Assembly: GCA_016711825.1 (NCBI GenBank) | Contig: JADJSG010000003.1 | Span: 124,001-188,000 of the forward strand | Origin: Bacteroidota bacterium | GTDB taxonomy: Bacteria > Bacteroidota > Bacteroidia > Chitinophagales > Chitinophagaceae | Direction of reading: 5' to 3' | DNA: 64,000 nucleotides | Shown here: positions 1-8,621 of the stretch, one piece after another | Numbering within the stretch: position 1 is the stretch's first letter | Layout of the letters: every line of letters begins with the position of its first letter | Translations under genes and position numbers: made by a program | The notes under the pieces: generated by a model | Databases searched by the model: none | Told to the model about the DNA's origin: nothing | The model's input: the letters and a program-made list of their open reading frames with translations, nothing else

Positions 1-668
1 TTTCCAGCTATTTTTCCTGAGGGGAGTTCTACATTTTCCTTGTCAAGGGTGGTCTTTACATCCTGGGGTGTAAGGCCAAAAGATGATAAGCGTACAGGGT
101 CAAGCCAAAGCCGCATGGCATATCGTTTCTGACCCCATATTTGTATATTGCTAATACCTGGTATGGTTTGAAATCGTTCGGCCAAAACATTTTCAGCAAA
201 GTCACTCACTTCTAATTGACTGCGGGTATCCGACTGTATGGTGAGTGAAAGAATAGCGTCTGAATTGGCATCTGACTTCGTAACGGTTGGTAAGCCATCT
301 ATATCCTGGGGCAACTGTCTGACGGTTTGCGATACTTTATCACGTACATCATTGGCTGCAGCTTCAAGATTGGCACTCAGGTTAAACTCCACAGTGATAC
401 TACTTGAGCCCTGATTACTGGACGATGATATGGTACGCACCCCATCAATACCATTAATGGCTTTTTCGAGCGGTTCTGTAATCTGGGCTTGTATCACATC
501 TGCATTGGCACCAGCATAACTTGTACGTACAGTGATGATAGGCGGATCGATAGAAGGGTATTCACGAACCCCTAAAAAAGTATAGCCTATAGCGCCAAAT
601 AAAATAATGATGAGGTTCATCACTATGGCCAATACAGGTCGGTTGATACTCGTTGATGATAAATTCAT
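1..668 (-). CDS. RND efflux transporter permease, N-terminal part (cut by window edge)
   Basis: This is the N-terminal 222 or so residues of an inner-membrane RND pump (HAE1/AcrB type), which exports drugs or other hydrophobic compounds using the proton gradient. The reverse-strand reading starts with ATG at 668. It gives a first transmembrane segment (PVLAIVMNLIIILFGAIGY), then the usual porter-domain start with VREYPSIDPPIITVRTSYAGA, EKAINGIDGV and the QLPQDIDGLPTVTKSDANSD region. The rest of the roughly 1,000-residue protein lies outside the window. The adaptor gene ends 15 bases upstream and a MarR gene precedes that, so this is a regulator-adaptor-permease operon. An outer-membrane factor (TolC-like) is expected further left but cannot be seen. 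The family call is secure; the substrate is unknown. Confidence 0.93.
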   Translation of the reverse strand, partial: MNLSSTSINRPVLAIVMNLIIILFGAIGYTFLGVREYPSIDPPIITVRTSYAGANADVIQAQITEPLEKAINGIDGVRTISSSSNQGSSSITVEFNLSANLEAAANDVRDKVSQTVRQLPQDIDGLPTVTKSDANSDAILSLTIQSDTRSQLEVSDFAENVLAERFQTIPGISNIQIWGQKRYAMRLWLDPVRLSSFGLTPQDVKTTLDKENVELPSGKIAG

Positions 669-683
669 ATGCTCGCTTTCCTT

Positions 684-1745
684 TTATTGGGTGATTCCTA
701 CAATGTTAATATTTGCTTCTGGTTTCAACGACATGATACCAGTAACTACTACGGTATCGCCTGCTGAAAGGCCACTCAAGATTTCTACTTTTGCATCGGT
801 TCTGATACCTGTTTGCACCATGACTGGCATCGCTTTGCCATTGCGACTCACAAATACTTTTTTGCCTTTTAGTTCTGGTATGATGGCTTCGGTAGGTATC
901 ATGATGGTGGATTGCTTTTTTTGTGCCACAAGTTCTATACGGGCAAAGGCCCCAGGATAAATACCCTGCTGAATATTGCTACACAATGCACGTACTGTGA
1001 TGTTGCGGGTTTCTGCATCAATTTTTGGTTCAATGGCGTACACTGTGGCAAAGGATTGTGCGGTGGTATTGTCAACTGTAAACTGCACTTTATCGCCTAT
1101 ATGTACAATGTCGGCATATTTTTCAGGGATGGTAAAATCTACTTTGAGCACATTGTTTTGTTGAATCGTGGCCAGGGTAGTGGCATTGGTTACATAGCTG
1201 CCTGCGCTTACTTGTCGTAATCCAATTTTACCCGCAAAGGGTGCCCTGATTTCTGTTTTGGCAATTTGCGCACGCGTATAATCCATATCGGCACTGATGA
1301 GTTGTAACTGACTAGCCCCTTCGTCATATTCCTGACGACTAACTCCCTGTATGTCGAGCAAACCTTTTAATCTTTCGCTTTTTTCTTTTGCTAATTTTAG
1401 TTGAAACCCTAATCGTTTAAGTTGTGCTTGCAAATCGGCATCATTGATTTTTGCTAGCAAAGCACCTTTTGCTACGAACGAACCTTCTTTAAAATGAATA
1501 GATACCAGTTTACCCGATACTTCAGGATGAAGTACCACCTCTTCGTTGGCCATGATACTTCCAGAGGAGTAGATTTTATTTTCAAGTAATTCTTCATGAG
1601 CTATATAGCCTGTTACATTTACCTTTTGACCTTTTGGGGCATTGGCTTTGGGTGCTTCCTCTTTGTGATCACTCAAAAAGAAAATCTTTACCAGTACAAG
1701 TACGGCTATCAGTATCACAAGGATGATTATGGTTCTAAGCTTCAT
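684..1745 (-). CDS. RND efflux periplasmic adaptor subunit (HlyD/AcrA family)
   Basis: This 353-residue membrane fusion protein links the inner-membrane RND pump to an outer-membrane channel. An N-terminal membrane anchor (about residues 5-25) is followed by a split biotinyl/lipoyl hairpin domain (VVLHPEVSGKLVSIHFKEGSFVAKGALLAKI, quoted here by its key features: PEVSGK, EGSFVAKG and, in the second half, IRAPFAGKIGLRQVSAGSYV). Between them lies a short coiled coil (about residues 105-160). A beta-barrel and a C-terminal membrane-proximal domain (VFVSRNGKAMPV, VEILSGLSAGDTVV) follow. Length and order are normal for the family. The gene overlaps the end of the MarR gene by 11 bases and is followed after 15 bases by the permease, so co-transcription is very likely. 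Confidence 0.93.
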   Translation of the reverse strand: MKLRTIIILVILIAVLVLVKIFFLSDHKEEAPKANAPKGQKVNVTGYIAHEELLENKIYSSGSIMANEEVVLHPEVSGKLVSIHFKEGSFVAKGALLAKINDADLQAQLKRLGFQLKLAKEKSERLKGLLDIQGVSRQEYDEGASQLQLISADMDYTRAQIAKTEIRAPFAGKIGLRQVSAGSYVTNATTLATIQQNNVLKVDFTIPEKYADIVHIGDKVQFTVDNTTAQSFATVYAIEPKIDAETRNITVRALCSNIQQGIYPGAFARIELVAQKKQSTIMIPTEAIIPELKGKKVFVSRNGKAMPVMVQTGIRTDAKVEILSGLSAGDTVVVTGIMSLKPEANINIVGITQ

Positions 1746-2226
1746 TGTTTTTTTTTAATTTTTTGTAGTTGATATAAATCCTGTCTGTAGGTAACTCATC
1801 CAGGTTGGTTTGTATGGTGGTAAGCATTTGACAAAGAGCTTGTTGCTTTTGGGTTGATATGGATGCAAAGGTTGCTTCATTCATTTCGAATATAGCTTGA
1901 TGTATTTGGGGTAAAACCTTGTTAGCTTTTTTGCTCAGTTGCAGTAAATGTTCTCTTTTATCATGTGGGTTTACCACTTTATGTATATACTTCTTTTCGA
2001 TTAAATATTGTATCATACGTACCATCGATACTTTGTCTATTTTCAATTGTTCACACAAATAATGCTGTGTACAGCCACCATCCATACTTTCGATCAAGAT
2101 GAGGATAGAGTAATGTCTGTCGATATCAAGATGTGCGAGCCTATTGGTGAGTGCGCCATAATAGCTTTTGGTGAGTACTGCGAGGGTACGACCAAAGGGT
2201 AGCAATGTATATAGGTTTTTGTCCAT
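1735..2226 (-). CDS. MarR family transcriptional regulator
   Basis: This winged-helix regulator of about 163 residues is first in an efflux operon and probably represses it until a pump substrate binds. The winged HTH shows as YSILILIESMDGGCTQHYL, then LKIDKVSMVRMIQYLIEKKYI (recognition helix), then the wing NPHDKREHLLQLSKKA, where the D-x-R motif of the MarR wing (DKRE) is clear. I chose ATG at 2226; an in-frame GTG at 2241 would add five residues. The stop overlaps the adaptor start by 11 bases. Autorepression through a site in the 2227-2407 gap would be usual for the family, but I see no clear palindromic operator there. Confidence 0.88.
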   Translation of the reverse strand: MDKNLYTLLPFGRTLAVLTKSYYGALTNRLAHLDIDRHYSILILIESMDGGCTQHYLCEQLKIDKVSMVRMIQYLIEKKYIHKVVNPHDKREHLLQLSKKANKVLPQIHQAIFEMNEATFASISTQKQQALCQMLTTIQTNLDELPTDRIYINYKKLKKNNEA

Positions 2227-2407
2227 AGGGGAGGGCTTCACTTTTTCAAAACTACGACAAAAAATAATTAGTTCGCATTGTTAACTATTATTTTATATCA
2301 AAAATATAGAATCATGTAAGTATTGATTGCTGTAAATAGTAGCCAGTGAGTCAGATATATTGATAGAATTTATCTTGAATCAAAAAAATAAAAGATTGAA
2401 CTTAGCA

Positions 2408-2710
2408 TTATATCCAAATAACTACTGCTATATTTTTATCAATTTCAATCAGTTCCTTTTTCCTTATTGCTGCTTTCAATGGTAATAAATATGTATTTAA
2501 TTTGGTATCAAACCATATAGCCGTTTTCCATATTGAATCACCTATTTGGGCAGTTGCTTTTAGTCGTCCCCAACCTTCTTCTTCATTTTTGAAATAATTT
2601 CTTATCTCGTTTGCTATACCAGAAGGTAGAGAAACAAAAACCCAACTATTTGCTCCATTATACTGCCATGGCTTTGCGTTAAATTCGTATTTTATACCAT
2701 ATGTTTCCAT
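2408..2710 (-). CDS. DUF1905 domain protein
   Basis: This small 100-residue protein matches the DUF1905 pattern throughout: W-x-FVSLP near residue 25, a short helix ANEIRNYFKN, WGRLKATAQIGDSIWKTAIWF, then a C-terminal YLLPLKAAIRKKELIEIDK segment. DUF1905 proteins are small beta-rich proteins of unknown biochemical role, often fused to or near YdeI-like proteins. It stands alone between the efflux operon and a phosphodiesterase gene, with more than 100 bases on either side. The start is an ATG at 2710 that fits the family length. No function can be claimed. Confidence 0.75.
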   Translation of the reverse strand: METYGIKYEFNAKPWQYNGANSWVFVSLPSGIANEIRNYFKNEEEGWGRLKATAQIGDSIWKTAIWFDTKLNTYLLPLKAAIRKKELIEIDKNIAVVIWI

Positions 2711-2822
2711 TATAAGATTGTGATATTTTTAGAAAACAATATTTTAGGGAAGGTAAGTTTGTTTTACTTATCAACTTATTATTATTTTAAAAAGGAACTC
2801 TATTTTTCATTCAATATGCACC

Positions 2823-3317
2823 TCATTTCTTTTCCAATTCAATAATTTCTAAATCCTTGATACGGTCGTCATCTACATTGAATCGAACGAGGGTACTAAC
2901 TTTGTGCCAACCCTGCTTGCCACAGGCGCCAGGGTTGATATGGAGAAGGTTAAATTGCGGATCGGGCATGACCTTCAATATATGTGAATGACCACTGATA
3001 AAAAGATGTGGTTTATGTTGTATAATTAATGGCTTTGATTCAGTATTGTAGCGAGGGGGATAGCCGCCAATATGGGTGATGAGTACGCTCACTCGCTCAA
3101 TGGTAAAAAACAAATGTTCAGGATAACGTACCCGTAATTCTTGTCCATCAATATTACCCGTAATCATTCGCAAGGGTTTAAAGGCTTCCAAAGCATCTGC
3201 TACGGCCAATGTGCCTATATCGCCTGCATGCCATACCTCATCTACATTTGCAAAATGTTCGTAAAGCTGCGGTGGGAGGTATCCGTGGGTGTCAGACAAC
3301 AAGCCAATTTTTACCAT
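2823..3317 (-). CDS. YfcE/MJ0936-family metallophosphoesterase
   Basis: This 164-residue cytosolic phosphodiesterase belongs to the calcineurin-like superfamily. The dinuclear metal site can be traced in order: SDTHG (residues 8-12), HAGDIG (about 31-36), TGNIDG (about 53-58), LITHIGG (about 80-86) and SGHSH (about 109-113). The C-terminal LLHINPGACG is also typical of the YfcE group. The length is normal. Family members hydrolyse phosphodiesters in vitro, but their physiological substrates are mostly unknown. The gene starts 11 bases downstream of the tyrS C-terminal reading frame on the same strand, so it may be co-transcribed with tyrS. Confidence 0.9.
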   Translation of the reverse strand: MVKIGLLSDTHGYLPPQLYEHFANVDEVWHAGDIGTLAVADALEAFKPLRMITGNIDGQELRVRYPEHLFFTIERVSVLITHIGGYPPRYNTESKPLIIQHKPHLFISGHSHILKVMPDPQFNLLHINPGACGKQGWHKVSTLVRFNVDDDRIKDLEIIELEKK

Positions 3318-3328
3318 AGGGCATGATT

Positions 3329-4607
3329 TTATTTTGCAATCACCAGGTTATAATGGTTACGTCCTTTTTGTATAAAGATATATTTTTGATTGAGCAAATC
3401 ATCTATCCCAATATGATATTCCATATCGGTGATTTTGTTTTTGTTGATACTCACACCACCACTTTTGAGCATTTCGCGTGCACTGCTCTTTGATTCAAAA
3501 ATGCCTGCGTTTACTAAAAACACGATGATAGGGATTCCGTTTTTTACATCCTCAAGCGATACTTCAAAGGTGTCTACCCCTTCCATAACATCAAGAAGGT
3601 CTTCCTCACTTAATTTTTTAAGGCATCAGCGGTATTTTTCCAAATAAAATTTGAGATGCGTGTAAGGCATGTTCGAAAGCTTCTTGTCCATGTACTAATA
3701 CCGTCAATTGTTCAGCGAGTTGTTTTTGCAATATCCTAAGATGTGGTGCTTCAAGATGCTGAGCTATGAGGTTTTCGATGGTTTCCTGGTTTAAAAAAGT
3801 AAATACTTTGATATAACGGGTAGCATCATCATCTGCTGCATTTAACCAAAACTGATAAAATTTATAAGCGGATGTTTTGTTTTTATCGAGCCATATATTA
3901 CCCGTTTCGGTTTTGCCAAATTTACCACCATCGGCTTTTTTTAAGAGGGGTGCAGTAAAGGCAAATACTTCATTGCCCGATTTTTTACGTATAAGTTCAG
4001 TACCTGTTACGATATTACCCCATTGGTCAGATCCGCCCATTTGCAAGCGTACATTTTTATGTTGATTGAGGTAATAAAAATCATAGCCTTGTACAAGCTG
4101 ATAAGAAAATTCGGTAAATGACATGCCTGATTCGAGTCTGTTTTGCACAGAATCTTTACTCATCATATAGTTTACAGTAATGTGCTTGCCAATGTCGCGT
4201 ATAAAATCGAGAAAAGTGATATTTTGAAACCAGTCATAATTATTGACAATCTCAGCATGATTAGGCAATGAGGGGTCAAATTGTAAAAATTTTGAAAGTT
4301 GTTTTTTTTGTGCTTCGATATTGTGATTGATTTGCTCGATGGGCAACATATTTCTCTCGGCAGATTTACCAGAGGGATCACCCACCATGCCTGTAGCGCC
4401 ACCCACCAGGACGATGGGTTTGTGACCTGCTTTTTGTAAGTGCATGAGTAAAATAACGGGTACTAAATTGCCTATATGTAATGAATCGGCCGTGGGGTCG
4501 AAACCAATATAGCCGGTGGTCATTTCTTTTTGCAATTGCTCATCGGTGCCAGGTATGATATCTTGCAACAAACCTCTCCATGTCAATTCTGCTATTAAAT
4601 TTGTCAT
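3329..4607 (-). CDS. tyrS: Tyrosyl-tRNA synthetase, interrupted by two frameshifts
   Basis: This class I synthetase charges tRNA-Tyr and is essential in almost all bacteria. The N-terminal frame (4607 to 3618, 329 residues) has the HIGH-type motif SLHIGNL (residues 42-48), GGATGMVGDPSGK, the tyrosine-binding QLVQGYDFYYL and QMGGSDQWGN, and the KMSKS-type motif KFGKT. The C-terminal frame (from 3586) carries the S4 RNA-binding tail (FESKSSAREMLKSGGVSI). Between them, FGK, TADALK and KLSEEDLLDVMEGV lie in three successive frames. Adding one A to the T5 run at 3635-3639 and one to the T6 run at 3614-3619 (plus-strand coordinates) restores a single protein of about 427 residues, the normal length. 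Two missing homopolymer bases 20 nt apart in an essential gene suggest sequencing error. No second tyrS is in the window. Confidence 0.9.
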
Positions 4608-4923
4608 AATCTATTGTTTTCAGATTGCAAATATGAGCATAAAAAAGCTTGCATGTACACAAATCGTTCAACAATTCATGCTTGGGAATTGATTTTTTTA
4701 AAGAAACTACATGCTGGTTAACTGAAATTGAAAAGATGCGAGCAATGGTATCTGAATGGAAGAAGTGGAAGGCTAAATTGAATATAAATAACTTACAACA
4801 TATTATATTTGAACTTTAATGGGTAGGGAAGGTTTTAAATAAATTAAACAAAGCCTCACTAGCTATTGATATTAGGATATTTAATTAGTAAATAAAATGG
4901 ATGTAACCCTTTAAATCAAGTCG
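4608..4923. other. Intergenic region between divergent tyrS and MBOAT gene
   Basis: This 316-base stretch lies between tyrS (leftward) and the acyltransferase gene (rightward), so it should hold both promoters. A plus-strand open frame of about 58 codons ends at roughly 4819 (ending KWKAKLNINNLQHIIFEL), with internal ATG codons but no recognisable family or good ribosome-binding site. I treat it as unsupported. No stable hairpin was noticed. Confidence 0.4.
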
Positions 4924-6324
4924 ATGTTATTTAACTCTTTTGAGTTTTTATTGTTTTTTATTATTGTATTGATTTTATACTTTCGGCTGCCTAAAAATGC
5001 GGTTATGCCGATGATGATAGTGGCAAGTTGTGTTTTTTATTGTTTTTTTATTCCAGCTTATCTTATCATTTTGTTTGTGGTCATATTGGTCGATTACTTT
5101 AGTGGTATAGGTATCGATAAATATCCTGCTTATAAAAAGTTGTTGTTAATAATGAGTATCTGTAGTAATCTGGGTATTTTGTTTGTGTTTAAATATTATG
5201 ATTTTTTTATAAAAACATCAAATGATCTATTGGGTACTGAATGGGGTTTATTAAATGTTATACTACCTATTGGTTTAAGTTTTCATACTTTTCAATCAAT
5301 GAGTTATGTGATAGAAGTGTATCATGGCAGGTATCCGGTAGAAAAAAACATTGGATATTTTTCTTTATATGTATTGTATTTTCCTCAATTGGTGGCAGGG
5401 CCTATAGAATGTCCACAAAATTTACTACCACAGTTTAAAAAAGAACGTCATTTTTCATGGGAAAATATTTTATTGGGTAGCAGGCTGATACTATGGGGTT
5501 TATTTAAAAAAGCGGTTATTGCCGACCGTATTTCATTTTATGTCAATGGCATCTTTAAAGATGCATCCCAATATGAGACATCCCAAGTTGCCCTGGGGGT
5601 GTTTTTTTTTACGATACAGATCTATTGCGATTTTAGTGGTTACAGCGATATGGCAGTAGGTATATCAAAATGCTTTGGCATCGATTTGATGTTTAACTTT
5701 AATCGCCCTTTGTTAGCCTCTAATTTAAAAGAGCTTTGGGCAAGGTGGCATATCTCATTGTACTTATGGTTTAAAAAATATATTTACATTCCCCTGGGTG
5801 GCAATAAAAAAGGAATATTTGTCATGAGTTTAAACATTTTATTGGTGTTTTTGATTAGTGGTTTATGGCATGGGGCTGGTTTTAATTACATCATTTGGGG
5901 GTTTTTAAATGGGGTGTTTATATTGCTTTATCTGTTAATTAACCCTTACCTTCCTCATTCGAAACATCCAATAGTTAAATACTTTGGCATCTTATTGACC
6001 TTTACCACTGTTGCCCTCATTTTTGTCTTCTTTAGAAGTGAAAATTTACAACAAGCAAAAGCCGTGTTTACCCAATTGCTGCACCCCTCAGGGAAATGGA
6101 TATTTTCGGGAACCTTTGATCAATTTGCTTATGGCAATATGAATTTACTTTTTATCATGACGATGATTGTGGGTATGTTTATGGTTGAACGAAAAGTAAG
6201 TCCTCCCTTATCATTTTTTACCCATAAATCATGGGGCGATATACTATTTTGTATTGGATTGATATTATTGATTTTTTTTACGGGTATTTTTACCAAACAA
6301 CATTTTATCTATTTTCAATTTTAA
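4924..6324 (+). CDS. MBOAT family O-acyltransferase (AlgI/DltB-like)
   Basis: This 466-residue polytopic inner-membrane acyltransferase has about ten hydrophobic segments. The family core is clear: YFPQLVAGPIE (about residue 156), the CDFSGYSDMAVGIS motif, FNRPLLASNLKELWARWHISL with the conserved RWH, and the proposed catalytic histidine in SGLWHGAGFNYIIWG (about residue 320). AlgI-type members move acyl groups, usually acetyl, across the membrane onto extracytoplasmic polysaccharides. The next gene starts at the base after this stop codon and has an SGNH-like fold, the usual partner arrangement (as AlgI with AlgJ/AlgX, or DltB with DltD). The acceptor cannot be deduced, as no glycan biosynthesis genes lie nearby. 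Confidence 0.92.
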   Translation: MLFNSFEFLLFFIIVLILYFRLPKNAVMPMMIVASCVFYCFFIPAYLIILFVVILVDYFSGIGIDKYPAYKKLLLIMSICSNLGILFVFKYYDFFIKTSNDLLGTEWGLLNVILPIGLSFHTFQSMSYVIEVYHGRYPVEKNIGYFSLYVLYFPQLVAGPIECPQNLLPQFKKERHFSWENILLGSRLILWGLFKKAVIADRISFYVNGIFKDASQYETSQVALGVFFFTIQIYCDFSGYSDMAVGISKCFGIDLMFNFNRPLLASNLKELWARWHISLYLWFKKYIYIPLGGNKKGIFVMSLNILLVFLISGLWHGAGFNYIIWGFLNGVFILLYLLINPYLPHSKHPIVKYFGILLTFTTVALIFVFFRSENLQQAKAVFTQLLHPSGKWIFSGTFDQFAYGNMNLLFIMTMIVGMFMVERKVSPPLSFFTHKSWGDILFCIGLILLIFFTGIFTKQHFIYFQF

Positions 6325-7293
6325 ATGAAATCAGTAAAAAAAATAATATACATATTGTCAACGAGTGTGGTTTTGGTTATCATACTGAGTATTGTATTCA
6401 ATAAGGGATATCGCAAACTTTATCAACCCACCTACAACACGTTGCATATGGTATTTGATGATACCATTTCGTACAATACATTATTGATAGGGAATAGTAA
6501 AGTAGCTTTTGGTTTAAATCCTTTGTATATTGATAGTATCGCTCAGCTCAATGCCATCAATCTCGGATATGCGGCAGCTAATTTGCCTACTTATGATTTG
6601 TTGTTGTCTGCATATTTAAATAAGCATCAGGCACCACGATTTTTGGTAATGGGTATCGAAAATAATTTGTTTTTTACTGATGAAGATCATTGCAATAAAC
6701 TGCCATTATACGATTATTTATATCGAGAAGATGTAGCAACGTATTTTGAACATTTAAAACTATCTTATCGTTTGCAAAGATGGATACCCAGCACAAAATT
6801 TATGTATATGGATGATTATAGCCGATTTGGTATTTTAAATGCTTTTAGGGGAAAGTCATTATTTCAACAAGCTGATATCTATCATTACAAAGGCTTTTAT
6901 ATCAGTAAAAATGATCAAAAAGGATTACAATTTGTACCGGTTCGAAAAGTGGATACCTTCACTCAACTGAATCAAAAAGCCCTGGAACATTTTGAACATA
7001 TAGTAAGTATTTGCACCAAGCACCACATCACTTTGCTTTTATGCTTTCCTCCCATGCCTCATCAGGTAGCATCGATAACACAAACTCCGCTCAATTTGAT
7101 TGTCGAAAAGTATTTACAAAAGCAACAAACATTCCATCCTTTTCATGTATTACATAACGATACGAATCGCACTTTTGCACCTGCTTATTTTGTAGATGGA
7201 AGTCATTTAACCTATGATGGGTCTATAAAATATTCCATACTGATTGCTGAGTATCTTCGTCACTTGAATACAACAAATGAGGGATTGAAATAA
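6325..7293 (+). CDS. Membrane-anchored SGNH hydrolase-like protein, MBOAT partner
   Basis: This 322-residue protein has an N-terminal signal anchor (residues 7-24) and an extracytoplasmic domain. It shows a weak SGNH signature: block I as LLIGNSKVAFGLNP (Ser58, with Asn in place of the more usual Asp) and block V as FVDGSHLTYDGS (Asp291 and His294), giving a plausible Ser-Asp-His triad. A short motif FLVMGIENN (about residue 106) could be block II or III. ATG follows directly on the TAA of the MBOAT gene, so the two are translationally coupled. Such proteins complete acyl transfer from the MBOAT channel to a sugar or act as an esterase. The family assignment comes from motif reading and context, and is moderate in certainty. 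Confidence 0.7.
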   Translation: MKSVKKIIYILSTSVVLVIILSIVFNKGYRKLYQPTYNTLHMVFDDTISYNTLLIGNSKVAFGLNPLYIDSIAQLNAINLGYAAANLPTYDLLLSAYLNKHQAPRFLVMGIENNLFFTDEDHCNKLPLYDYLYREDVATYFEHLKLSYRLQRWIPSTKFMYMDDYSRFGILNAFRGKSLFQQADIYHYKGFYISKNDQKGLQFVPVRKVDTFTQLNQKALEHFEHIVSICTKHHITLLLCFPPMPHQVASITQTPLNLIVEKYLQKQQTFHPFHVLHNDTNRTFAPAYFVDGSHLTYDGSIKYSILIAEYLRHLNTTNEGLK

Positions 7294-7328
7294 CATATTT
7301 TACAATAATTATTAACTACCTGGTAAAA

Positions 7329-7362
7329 TTTGTAGTTCTGTACAGTTTTTTAAGTATTTTTG
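7329..7362 (+). promoter_or_regulatory. Bacteroidota-type promoter for the porV-porU2 pair
   Basis: TTTG at 7329-7332 and TATTTTTG at 7355-7362 are separated by 22 bases. This resembles the Bacteroidota sigma-A pattern (TTTG, then TAnnTTTG about 19-22 bases on). It lies 65 bases before the porV-like start, which leaves room for a short leader. Confidence 0.5.
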
Positions 7363-7427
7363 TAAGGAATGTACAATAAAATTTAACAAAGTCCGTTTAA
7401 AACCATATAAATAAAAGAGATAACCTT

Positions 7428-8618
7428 ATGTTAAAAAAATATTTTTTGCTCATTGTGTTGTTTTTTGCTTTGACAATAAGCTATGCACAACAAAGAAAAT
7501 ATGTCAATGAGTTTTTAAACTTAGGGGTCGGTGCTCGTGGCATGGGTATGTCTGGTGCACAGGTAGCCAGTGTAGATGATGTTACTTCAGCCTTTTGGAA
7601 TCCGGCTGGGCTAAATCATATCAAAACAGATTTTCAATTAGGATTGATGCATTCTGAGTATTTCAGTAGTATCGCCAAATACGATTATTTAGGAGCGGCT
7701 TTCCCAATGAAAAATAAGAAAGGCGTATTGGCAGTATCATTGATTCGCTTTGCTATTGATGATATTCCCTATACTTTAAATTTAATACAACCTGATGGCA
7801 CTGTTGATTATTCAAAAATTAAAGCCATTTCAGCAGCTGATTATGCAGGGCTGATTTCCTATGCCAAAAAACTCAATATCAAAAGATATGCTGATCGTGA
7901 AGATATTGACATTAATGTAGGTGGTAACTTGAAAATAATACATCGCAATATTGGCACTTTAGCCAATGCATGGGGTGGTGGCATCGATTTGGGCATACAA
8001 GCCAAAGTGGGCAAATGGCGATTAGGGGCTGCATTTAAAGATATCACCACGACCTATACGCTTTGGTCATTTAGCTTTACCGATAAAGAAAAACAAGTAT
8101 TGGCACAAACAGGCAATGAAATTGTATCGAAAAGTACAGAAGTCAATACCCCAAGAATTATATTAGGGGGCGGTCGAAATTTCAAAATAGATAAAAAAAT
8201 TAATTTGTTGACTGAGCTAAATTTAGACGTTACGACAGATGGTAAAAGATATGGAAATTTAATCAATGCAAGTCCTTTTAGCATTGATCCTCGTCTGGGA
8301 CTTGAAATGGGTTACAACAATGTATTTTTCTTACGTGGTGGTATTGGCAATTTTCAACGTGTGCTCAATGATAATGATACTACAAACACCAAAAAACGAA
8401 CTTTATTTCAACCTACTTTTGGTGTAGGTGTCAAAATGAAAAGCTTGATGATTGATTATTCATTTTCAAGTTTAAATCTTCAAGGCAATCCATTATACAG
8501 TCATTTTATTTCCCTTAAATTGAATATCAATAAAAAAGGAAGCTCTTTTGGTATTGCCAACACAGATGTGGATGAAAAAGCTAATAAAATCAATAAAGAA
8601 TTAAACGAAAAAAAATAG
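7428..8618 (+). CDS. porV: PorV/PorQ-family T9SS outer-membrane protein
   Basis: This 396-residue outer-membrane beta-barrel has a signal peptide (cleavage near Ala20 in SYAQQRK). It then has the family opening FLNLGVGARGMGMSGAQVASVDDVTSAFWNPAGL (quoted by its key parts: GARGMGM and WNPAGL), typical of PorV/PorQ proteins related to FadL. Alternating beta strands continue to a C-terminal strand HFISLKLNI near residue 364, followed by a charged tail. PorV carries T9SS cargo from the translocon to the PorU sortase. The adjacent downstream gene is a PorU2-like sortase, three bases away, which supports PorV over PorQ. The exact paralog is uncertain because Bacteroidota often encode several. Confidence 0.82.
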   Translation: MLKKYFLLIVLFFALTISYAQQRKYVNEFLNLGVGARGMGMSGAQVASVDDVTSAFWNPAGLNHIKTDFQLGLMHSEYFSSIAKYDYLGAAFPMKNKKGVLAVSLIRFAIDDIPYTLNLIQPDGTVDYSKIKAISAADYAGLISYAKKLNIKRYADREDIDINVGGNLKIIHRNIGTLANAWGGGIDLGIQAKVGKWRLGAAFKDITTTYTLWSFSFTDKEKQVLAQTGNEIVSKSTEVNTPRIILGGGRNFKIDKKINLLTELNLDVTTDGKRYGNLINASPFSIDPRLGLEMGYNNVFFLRGGIGNFQRVLNDNDTTNTKKRTLFQPTFGVGVKMKSLMIDYSFSSLNLQGNPLYSHFISLKLNINKKGSSFGIANTDVDEKANKINKELNEKK

Positions 8619-8621
8619 TTC

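Noticed and set aside
4643..4819. 58-codon open stretch upstream of the MBOAT gene
   Set aside because: It lacks a convincing start and a recognisable protein pattern. It could be a gene remnant but cannot be supported.
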